A stretch of DNA of 10,540 nt. Origin: an uncultured Lachnospiraceae bacterium. Its GTDB lineage: Bacteria > Bacillota > Clostridia > Lachnospirales > Lachnospiraceae. The notes under the pieces were generated by a model. That model made no database searches. It was not told the DNA's origin and saw only the letters and a list, made by a program, of their open reading frames with translations. Below, in pieces: positions 1 to 5,646 of this stretch (position 1 is its first letter; every line of letters starts with the position of its first letter). The stretch is from assembly GCA_910577065.1 (NCBI GenBank), contig CAJTLD010000094.1, forward strand, positions 1 through 10,540, written 5' to 3'. The position numbers and the translations under genes were made by a program.

Positions 1-65
1 CGTTTCCGGCGGTTGCGTCCGCATTCGGGCACGTAAACGGGATACTTTAGAGCCGTTTTATCCTG

Positions 66-137
66 TTACACAGCGAACGCCGCATCCCCTGTCCTCTGGC
101 TGACGGAACTTTGCCGATATTGTTCGCTGTAGTGTTA
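66..137. repeat. Intergenic inverted-repeat element, copy 1
   Basis: A perfect 9-bp inverted repeat (acagcgaac at 70-78, gttcgctgt at 122-130) encloses about 43 bases. The right arm (122-137), read on the opposite strand, matches the left arm of the element at 4670-4685 in 14 of 16 positions. The interiors share ctgacgg and tttgccg in the same order. It also contains cccctgtcctctgg (86-99), found again at 9426-9439. It lies wholly between genes. It looks like a dispersed REP- or MITE-like palindromic element; I do not recognise a named family. Confidence 0.6.
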
Positions 138-206
138 AAGCGTGTTTGGGAGATGTTTTTTTGAAAGTGGTATGTTTTTGATTGGTTGTTATTGTGTGTT
201 CTGATT

Positions 207-213
207 AAGGAGG
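207..213 (+). promoter_or_regulatory. Shine-Dalgarno site that fixes the start of the permease-like gene
   Basis: The sequence aaggagg ends 5 bases before the ATG at 219. The longer reading frame could begin at a TTG at 186, but that codon has no ribosome binding site and the good site would then lie inside the gene, so ATG 219 is preferred. Confidence 0.8.
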
Positions 214-218
214 TTTTG

Positions 219-2477
219 ATGGGGATTTTTTGGAAGGAGTTATATAAAGTTTATGCCAGGCGGGGGTTTATGCTGGGCGGGTTGTTTTTGTTTGCTTTGA
301 ATATGGCTTTGATTGGTACGGATACGGGGAACTCGATGGTTCGGCCGGAGGTTTATAGGGAGGCTTATGCTCATATCGGGACGCTGCGGGGGGACGGGCA
401 GGCAGATTTTATTAAAAGCGGTTATGAAGCTGCATGTGGGGACGGCGCTGTGGTGGAGGATACGTATTTTTTGTTTCAGGAACTGTATGAGCAGCTGCAG
501 CAAATTGAGAATTATCCTGATTATTTGAAGGAGATTCAAGAGCGGGCGGATCATGCAGGCGGCATTTCTATTTTTCAACGCAGGGATCCGTTTTCTGTCC
601 GCAATGCAAGGGCGACAGCAAAGGCATTTTTGCCTTTGGAGGGAAATGTCCTGCAATTTACCAATACGAAAATGTTTGTGGAAGCCGTTGATTTTTTGGC
701 TACGGATTTTTTTCTGGCCGTATTGATTTTTTATGTGGTGGTAATACTGGTGGTGAAAGAGAAAGAAAAAGGGCTTTTTGCGCTGGTGAAGCCGCTTGCA
801 TATGGCAGGTTCCATTTTTTGTGTGCAAAAATGGGCGTGCTGTTTGTATCGGTTTGTTTTTTTTCACTGCTGTTCTGGGGAGGAAATTTTTTGGCCGCAG
901 CGTGCAAGTACGGCGCAGTGGATTTGGGAGCCTGCCTGCAGTCTGTGGGCGGATATGCAGGAAGCGCGTTAAATGTTACGGTTGGGCAGTATTGGATGTT
1001 GTTTCTGGCTTCTAAGATGTTTATTTATTTTGGGATCGGGCTTTTGTTTTTCTGCTTTGCGTTGGGAGCTCAAAGCATGGCGCAGCTTTATGTCCGCTCT
1101 GTTTTGGTGTTTGCGGTTTCGTTTGGCCTGTACTGGGGGATTGACGGCAATTCGCCGCTTCAGATTTTAAAGTATCTGAATCTTGTGAATCTGGTGCGGG
1201 TGACGCCGGTTTACCAGTATTATTTTAACCTGAATGTGTGTTCTGTTCCGGTTTATATTGTGTGGGGCTTTGTTCTTTTTTGTGCGCTGCTTTGTGCGGG
1301 AGCCTTTTTTTTCAGCCTGTATATTTTTAAGAGCCGGGATTCGGCGATTACGTTAAAGAGCCGTTTTGTGTCTAAAAGGAGTAGAAGGAAGCGGTGCGGC
1401 AGGGGGATTTGGTATTTTGAGGCGTATAAGCTGTTGGGGGTACAAAAGGCGTTTTGGATTTTTCTTTTGTTTGTCTGCTTACAGGGGGTCTGGCTGATGC
1501 AGAGGGAGCCTTACATCGGAATGTCGGAACGGGATTATAAGAATTATATGCAGACGCTTGGAGGCGAGGTGACGGATCGGACGCGCATACAGATTGAGCG
1601 GGAGGAGGAGCGTTTTGCTTCGTTTGACCGTATGCGTTTGGAAGCGGAGCAGCAGCTTGCAGCAGGCAGTATTTCACAGCAGGAGTATGATGCGGTGCAA
1701 AAACTGGTGGAAGAGAATACGAAGGGGCAGGATGCTTTTTTGCGCGTGCAGGAACGGTTTGCGTATGTGAATGAGCAGGGGCGCAAAACGGGGGAACGCC
1801 CCTGGATGGTCTATGAAACCGGATATGAGAAGCTGACCGGAAACTGGTATGTGGGTTATGGGGATGATATGAAAAACGCGGGGATGCTTCTTATCGCTAT
1901 GATTGCCGCTTTTTCGGCATTTTTTGCGTCGGAGTATTCTACGGGGATGATTCGTCTGATTTCCTGCTGCAGATTGGGGCAAAAGGATACGGTGAAAGCA
2001 AAGCTGCGGGTTGCCGCGCCGCTTTATACCGCTTTTTTTGCGGTCGGGTATGCGCCGGATTTCATTGCGGTGTGCATGCAGTACGGCCTGCCTTTTGCGA
2101 ATGCGAAGCTGTCGGCTATCCCCGCGCTTTTGGGGTTTCCGGTGGATATCAGGCTTTGGCAGTATCTGGTTTTGCTTTATATCGGCCGTTATTTTGTGTT
2201 TTTTTGTATTTTGCTTTTTATTTTTTGGTATTCGGCGGTTGTGAAAGATATTGGGACGGCGTTTCTGGTTTTGAGTGTTGTGCTGGCGCTTCCGGCGTTT
2301 CTGCATTTGATTGGGCTCTGCTGGATGGATTATGTTTCTTTGAATGCGTTTGTTTCGGGGAATATGCTTTGGAATCATTTGAAAGGGGGCGGGTGCGCGC
2401 TGCTTTTTGGGTGTTCGGCTGTTTGCGCCGGTTTTTTGTATACGCGGCTGCTCCGGGTCTACGGCGTGGAACCGTGA
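219..2477 (+). CDS. Large ABC-2-type membrane permease-like protein, internally duplicated
   Basis: A 752-residue integral membrane protein with two similar halves. Each half starts with a short cytoplasmic stretch (MGIFWKELYK at the N-terminus; IWYFEAYKLL near residue 397), one membrane helix (about 16-33; 410-427), a long hydrophilic, partly coiled-coil outer loop (about 34-162; 428-552), then a cluster of hydrophobic helices (164-370; 556-750). This layout is that of ABC-2-type exporter permeases, here as two fused half-units. Such proteins normally work with a separate ATPase; none is encoded within the window, so a partner would lie upstream or elsewhere. The substrate cannot be told from sequence. 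The gene is rich in Phe, Cys and aromatic residues and carries several T runs of 7-8 bases. No clear promoter or terminator is seen. It could instead be another polytopic membrane protein, but the ABC-2 plan is the best fit. Confidence 0.7.
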   Translation: MGIFWKELYKVYARRGFMLGGLFLFALNMALIGTDTGNSMVRPEVYREAYAHIGTLRGDGQADFIKSGYEAACGDGAVVEDTYFLFQELYEQLQQIENYPDYLKEIQERADHAGGISIFQRRDPFSVRNARATAKAFLPLEGNVLQFTNTKMFVEAVDFLATDFFLAVLIFYVVVILVVKEKEKGLFALVKPLAYGRFHFLCAKMGVLFVSVCFFSLLFWGGNFLAAACKYGAVDLGACLQSVGGYAGSALNVTVGQYWMLFLASKMFIYFGIGLLFFCFALGAQSMAQLYVRSVLVFAVSFGLYWGIDGNSPLQILKYLNLVNLVRVTPVYQYYFNLNVCSVPVYIVWGFVLFCALLCAGAFFFSLYIFKSRDSAITLKSRFVSKRSRRKRCGRGIWYFEAYKLLGVQKAFWIFLLFVCLQGVWLMQREPYIGMSERDYKNYMQTLGGEVTDRTRIQIEREEERFASFDRMRLEAEQQLAAGSISQQEYDAVQKLVEENTKGQDAFLRVQERFAYVNEQGRKTGERPWMVYETGYEKLTGNWYVGYGDDMKNAGMLLIAMIAAFSAFFASEYSTGMIRLISCCRLGQKDTVKAKLRVAAPLYTAFFAVGYAPDFIAVCMQYGLPFANAKLSAIPALLGFPVDIRLWQYLVLLYIGRYFVFFCILLFIFWYSAVVKDIGTAFLVLSVVLALPAFLHLIGLCWMDYVSLNAFVSGNMLWNHLKGGGCALLFGCSAVCAGFLYTRLLRVYGVEP

Positions 2478-2526
2478 CGGGGAATGGGGCGGTTCTGGCA
2501 GTTGGGATTACAGTGTATGTCTGCGG

Positions 2527-2555
2527 TTGAAAAATCCGGCGGATATTGTTATAAT
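2527..2555 (+). promoter_or_regulatory. Sigma-A-type promoter for the Rpn-like nuclease gene
   Basis: A -35 box TTGAAA (2527-2532) and a perfect -10 box TATAAT (2550-2555) are separated by 17 bases. Transcription would start near 2562, leaving a leader of about 16 bases that is nearly all ribosome binding site (aaggagg, 2567-2573). This makes the nuclease gene independent of the upstream permease gene. Confidence 0.75.
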
Positions 2556-2577
2556 CCAATTAAACCAAGGAGGAGCA

Positions 2578-3483
2578 ATGGAAGAGAAGAAGATACAATG
2601 GCATCCCGGATTTGTAGCTGCCATGGGTTTGGAGTTTAAGGACAATAAACAGGATCTGATATTTGAAAAAGAGCATAATCTCAATACAAAACCGTTGGAA
2701 GTGGATCTTTTGGTTATAAAAAAGGATGCCTCTGTCCGTCTTGCAAATGAAATCGGTGCGTTCTTCCGCGGGCATAATATTATGGAATACAAATCCCCGA
2801 ACGATCGTCTGGACATTGATGTGTTTTATAAAACCATTGCATATGCAGGCTTGTATAAATCCTATGGAAGGACGCTTGATGAGCGTAAGGCGGATGACAT
2901 TACGGTTTCCATTCTACGGGAGGCGTACCCGAGGGAACTGTTTCAATATTTTCGGAATCATGGGTTTTCCGTTGATTGTCCGTTTCCGGGCATCTATTAT
3001 ATAGAAGGGGATACGCTGTTTCCGGTGCAGGTGGTTGTGACGAAAAAACTGGATCAAAAGGCCCATGCCTGGCTGAAGGCATTATCAGCGGGACTGAAAA
3101 AAGAAGATATGGAATACCTGCTGGGAAATGTCCGGCGCCTGACGGAAACATCGGAACTGGAAATGGCGGATTGCGTATTGGAAGTCAGTTTAAAGGCAAA
3201 CAAACAGATGGTACAGGAACTGATAGGAGATGGTAATATGTATGAAGCTTTAATGGAACTAATGGAGCCCCAGCTGACAGTAAGGGACCAGACCAAGCTG
3301 GAAGAAGGATTGCGGCAGGGCCGTCGGGAAGGCCGTCGGGAAGGCCGTCAGGAAGGATTGCGAAAAGGAATCCGGGGTACAGTGGATGCGCTTCGCAAGT
3401 TTGGGGTGAAAGATGAAGAAATTAAAATGACGATTATAGAAAATTACGGGATTTCTGAGGAGGATGCAAAGGATTATTTATAG
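2578..3483 (+). CDS. Rpn/PD-(D/E)XK-family nuclease (transposase-like) protein
   Basis: A 301-residue soluble protein. ATG 2578 is chosen because aaggagg (2567-2573) stands 4 bases ahead; the frame is open further upstream, but that part overlaps the preceding gene. The N-terminal third shows a PD-(D/E)XK nuclease pattern: Asp43 in LEVDLLVI, then Glu70-x-Lys72 in IMEYKSPND, with charged DIDVFYK following. Near the C-terminus (about 244-264) lie repeated four-residue units GRRE, GRRE, GRQE flanked by GLRQ and GLRK, a tail seen in many Rpn/YhgA-like proteins, which are related to transposases and promote recombination in E. coli. Family members are abundant and often multicopy in gut Firmicutes. 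The protein could cut DNA, but a cellular role here is not known. A short helical tail ends the protein. It has its own strong promoter. Confidence 0.65.
   Translation: MEEKKIQWHPGFVAAMGLEFKDNKQDLIFEKEHNLNTKPLEVDLLVIKKDASVRLANEIGAFFRGHNIMEYKSPNDRLDIDVFYKTIAYAGLYKSYGRTLDERKADDITVSILREAYPRELFQYFRNHGFSVDCPFPGIYYIEGDTLFPVQVVVTKKLDQKAHAWLKALSAGLKKEDMEYLLGNVRRLTETSELEMADCVLEVSLKANKQMVQELIGDGNMYEALMELMEPQLTVRDQTKLEEGLRQGRREGRREGRQEGLRKGIRGTVDALRKFGVKDEEIKMTIIENYGISEEDAKDYL
3307..3366 (+). repeat. In-frame 12-bp tandem repeat coding GRRE units
   Basis: Three adjacent 12-bp units begin at 3319, 3331 and 3343. The first two are identical (ggccgtcgggaa) and the third differs by one base (ggccgtcaggaa). 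Degenerate units flank them at 3307 (GLRQ) and 3355 (GLRK). Because 12 is a multiple of 3, gain or loss of a unit keeps the frame. Confidence 0.85.
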
Positions 3484-3562
3484 AATAACGCTGTATCTTT
3501 ATTGTCAGAATGCGGCCAGTGTTCAAAAAAACGCTCTTGTTTTTCTGTTGTATTGCAAAGTC

Positions 3563-3568
3563 AGGAGG
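3563..3568 (+). promoter_or_regulatory. Shine-Dalgarno site pointing to a TTG start
   Basis: The sequence aggagg stands 7 bases before TTG at 3576. No in-frame ATG occurs at a suitable distance. The frame also opens earlier, at an ATG at 3510, but that start has no binding site and would add 22 residues ahead of the signal peptide. Confidence 0.75.
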
Positions 3569-3575
3569 AAACCTT

Positions 3576-4661
3576 TTGTATAAAAAACGAAATTTTTTGA
3601 TTTGTATTTTTATAACCGCAGCAACTGTCCTGTCTGCTTGTAGTAAAACGGCGCTGGATCGGATTAATACCCCTAATACGAAATCTGCCCGGGAAGCGAT
3701 TGAGGAATCAGAATATACTGCGGAACCGATATCGGTTCCCCGGCAGTCACCGGAATCTGGAACCGAACTGTTTACAGGGACGGGAGAGACGGATCATGCA
3801 TCGGCGTTTGCAGAGACGAGGAATCCGGATGGCGTCGAATCATCTGCAGAGACAGGGAGAGCAGTATCCGGGGAGACAGACAGGACGGATACCGCAGCAA
3901 ATGAAACATTTATTATTCCGGAGGGAAACACGCCGGGTACACGGATCCGCACGCCGCAGGGATATACGCGTGTTCCTGCCGAACAGGGCAGCCTGGCGGA
4001 ATTTATTAGGAACTACCCGCTGAAAGAGGATAAGAGCCCGGTTCTTTTGTATGACGGGACAAAAAAGCGCAACCAAACGGCCCACGCCGCTGTTTTTTCT
4101 CTTCCGATTGAAGCGGAGGATTTGCAGCAGTGCGCGGATTCGGTAATACGGCTGTATGCCGAGTATTTTCGGGAAACGGGGCAGGATGAAAAGATTGCGT
4201 TTCATTTTGTAAACGGGTTTCTGGCGGAGTATGTGAAATGGCGCGAAGGATATCGGATAAAAGTAAACGGAAATGACGTGGTATGGGAAAAAACGGCATC
4301 CTATGACGATTCTTATGAATCGTTCGCCGCGTATCTGCGTATGGTGTTTGCGTATGCAGGGACACTTTCCATGGAAGGGGAGGCAGAGGAAACTACATTG
4401 GGGGAACTTGAGGCGGGGGATGTATTTTTGCAGGGAGGCAGTCCCGGACATGTCGTCCTTGTGCTGGATGTCTGTGAAAATGCAGACGGCAGGAAGGCGT
4501 TTCTGCTGGGACAGGGGTATATGCCCGCACAGGAGTTCCATGTGTTAAAAAATCCGAAAAGAGAGGAAGATCCGTGGTATTATGAGGAAGAGGTAACATA
4601 TCCGTTTCAGACGCCGGAATATACCTTTATACAGGGAAGTTTAAAACGGCTTGCGCTGTAA
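3576..4661 (+). CDS. DUF4846-domain lipoprotein
   Basis: A 361-residue predicted lipoprotein starting at TTG 3576. Residues 1-22 form a lipoprotein signal: MYKKRN, a hydrophobic core, and the lipobox LSAC with lipidation on Cys22. A Ser/Thr/Glu-rich, low-complexity spacer (about 23-115) then leads to a domain I recognise as DUF4846 (about 125-361): the block LQQCADSVIRLYAEYF (Cys186), FVNGFLAEYVKW, AYAGTLSMEGE, GDVFLQGGSPGHVVLVLDV (His292), and YMPAQEFHVLKNP followed by PWY. The protein should sit on the outer face of the membrane. The family's activity is unknown to me. The Cys plus the Gly-His-Val block recall NlpC/P60 or CHAP peptidases, which is only inference. It begins 92 bases after the nuclease gene; no convincing promoter is visible between them, so co-transcription is possible. 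Confidence 0.8.
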   Translation: MYKKRNFLICIFITAATVLSACSKTALDRINTPNTKSAREAIEESEYTAEPISVPRQSPESGTELFTGTGETDHASAFAETRNPDGVESSAETGRAVSGETDRTDTAANETFIIPEGNTPGTRIRTPQGYTRVPAEQGSLAEFIRNYPLKEDKSPVLLYDGTKKRNQTAHAAVFSLPIEAEDLQQCADSVIRLYAEYFRETGQDEKIAFHFVNGFLAEYVKWREGYRIKVNGNDVVWEKTASYDDSYESFAAYLRMVFAYAGTLSMEGEAEETTLGELEAGDVFLQGGSPGHVVLVLDVCENADGRKAFLLGQGYMPAQEFHVLKNPKREEDPWYYEEEVTYPFQTPEYTFIQGSLKRLAL

Positions 4662-4669
4662 GGTGGTAT

Positions 4670-4755
4670 TAGTACTACAGCGAACTTTCCACTTCCATGA
4701 GCTCCTGACTGACGGGCCCTTTGCCGTTCGCTCCCTATAGTTTGCTGCAGTATTA
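4670..4755. repeat. Intergenic inverted-repeat element, copy 2
   Basis: Arms tagtactacagcgaac (4670-4685) and gtttgctgcagtatta (4740-4755) are inverted repeats matching in 13 of 16 positions. The left arm matches the right arm of the element at 66-137, read on the other strand, in 14 of 16 positions. The interior shares ctgacgg and tttgccg with that copy and carries an extra gttcgct near 4725. It begins 9 bases after the lipoprotein stop codon, so its transcript could fold into a hairpin that stops or protects that message. No T tract follows, so a standard terminator is not claimed. Confidence 0.6.
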
Positions 4756-4823
4756 GGGAAAACCGCAGGGATATCAGGGAAGAAAGCGCGGGAAGTGAAA
4801 GAAGGCGTAAGAAAGAAACTGTG

Positions 4824-4838
4824 AATCCGATACGGATT
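4824..4838. repeat. Short perfect palindrome in the HAD gene leader
   Basis: aatccg (4824-4829) and cggatt (4833-4838) are perfect inverted repeats around ata, ending 7 bases before the ribosome binding site. It could be an operator or a small RNA hairpin; a chance palindrome of this size is also possible. Confidence 0.35.
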
Positions 4839-4845
4839 GGATAAA

Positions 4846-4850
4846 AGGAG
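4846..4850 (+). promoter_or_regulatory. Shine-Dalgarno site that fixes the start of the HAD gene
   Basis: aggag ends 7 bases before ATG 4858. The frame is open from a TTG at 4837, but that would place this site inside the gene and put seven residues ahead of the conserved start of the HAD fold. Confidence 0.7.
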
Positions 4851-4857
4851 ATGCGAA

Positions 4858-5451
4858 ATGATAAAGAATATTGTATTCGATATGGGAAATGTACTGCTTC
4901 GTTACAATCCGCAGGTGCCGCTGGATTTATTCTGCGCATCCGAGGAGGAAAAAGAAACGATCCGCCGGGAACTTTTTGAAGGGCCGGAATGGGTACAGGG
5001 AGATTTGGGAAATATCACCAGAGCAGAGAAATATGAAGCCATCCGGGCACGGATTCCGGAGACGATGCACCCGGCTCTTAAGCGCTGCGTGTATGAATGG
5101 CATGTCTGCATGAAACCTGTGCCGGGGGCAAAAGCGTTTTGCGACTACCTGAAAACAAAAGGGTATCCGCTTTACGTGCTGTCCAATGCCAGCGACGAGT
5201 TTTACGGGTATTTTCCGCGGTTTGCGCCGCTTTCGTATTTTGACGGGATTGTGGTTTCGTCGGATGTCCATATGATAAAGCCGGACAGGCAGATTTATGC
5301 GTATTTGCTGGAGCGGTACGGGCTTTTGCCGCAGGAATGCCTGTTTTTGGATGATCTGGAACAAAACGTAGAAGCAGCCAGGCAGGCTAAAATGGCGGGA
5401 GAAGTGTTTGCCGGGAATTTTGAGAAAATAAAAGAACAGTATTTTTTGTAA
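4858..5451 (+). CDS. HAD-superfamily (subfamily IA) hydrolase
   Basis: A 197-residue cytoplasmic protein of usual length for a YihX-type HAD phosphatase. Motif I is IVFDMGNVLLRY with nucleophile Asp8; the usual second Asp of DxD is Gly10, giving the DxGN form also found in YihX-like members. A helical cap follows (about 17-90). Motif II is LSNAS (Ser109-Asn110), motif III is Lys141 in MIKPDRQIY, and motif IV is CLFLDDLEQNVEAARQ (Asp165-Asp166). The family removes phosphate from small molecules such as sugar phosphates through an aspartyl-phosphate intermediate with Mg2+; the substrate here is unknown. It stands alone, 196 bases after the lipoprotein gene, with an inverted-repeat element and a short palindrome in between. 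No obvious promoter was found. Confidence 0.85.
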   Translation: MIKNIVFDMGNVLLRYNPQVPLDLFCASEEEKETIRRELFEGPEWVQGDLGNITRAEKYEAIRARIPETMHPALKRCVYEWHVCMKPVPGAKAFCDYLKTKGYPLYVLSNASDEFYGYFPRFAPLSYFDGIVVSSDVHMIKPDRQIYAYLLERYGLLPQECLFLDDLEQNVEAARQAKMAGEVFAGNFEKIKEQYFL

Positions 5452-5454
5452 TAC

Positions 5455-5515
5455 GCATAACCTTGCGGACGGTTTATCCGTCGGCGCGTATGCTGTCGGC
5501 AGCCTTTGTTTTGTA
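5455..5515 (+). terminator. Possible terminator region after the HAD gene
   Basis: Two hairpins follow the stop codon. The first (5455-5493) pairs gcata with tatgc and gacgg with ccgtc around tttat, with mismatches between. The second, gctg-tcgg-cagc (5492-5503), is short but is followed by ctttgttttg, a T-rich tail. The two overlap and would compete. The second stem is only 4 bp, so the terminator call is weak. Confidence 0.35.
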
Positions 5516-5545
5516 GGGCGACGGCAGATATTTAATAAATGGCTG

Positions 5546-5574
5546 TTGAAAAGAGAGATAATCTACTTTATAAT
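5546..5574 (+). promoter_or_regulatory. Sigma-A-type promoter for the large secreted glycosidase-like gene
   Basis: TTGAAA (5546-5551) and TATAAT (5569-5574) are separated by 17 bases, the same hexamers and spacing as the promoter at 2527-2555. Transcription should begin near 5581, giving a purine-rich leader of about 65 bases before ATG 5647. Confidence 0.75.
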
Positions 5575-5646
5575 GAAAAAGAACGTTAAAATGAGTCGGC
5601 AGGAAAGGAATCAACCGAAAAAAGTAAAATCAGGGGGAAAGAGAGT

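Noticed and set aside
35..58. Hairpin aaacgg/ccgttt followed by a few T, a possible terminator of a gene left of the window.
   Set aside because: The loop is 12 bases, the stem 6 bp and the T run only four; no upstream gene can be confirmed. Short open frames running in from the left edge (to about 36, 50 and 103) show no recognisable protein.
161..195. TTGAAA at 161-166 as the -35 box of a promoter for the permease-like gene.
   Set aside because: No reasonable -10 box lies 16-18 bases downstream; the best T/A-rich words are 20 or more bases away.
1674..2378. A 234-codon minus-strand open frame inside the permease-like gene.
   Set aside because: Its translation is rich in Arg, Asn, Gln and His with no domain, as expected of a shadow of a hydrophobic gene on the other strand.
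3307..3366. Tandem repeats considered as a possible CRISPR or iteron-like array.
   Set aside because: Units are only 12 bp, directly adjacent without spacers, and in frame inside a coding region.
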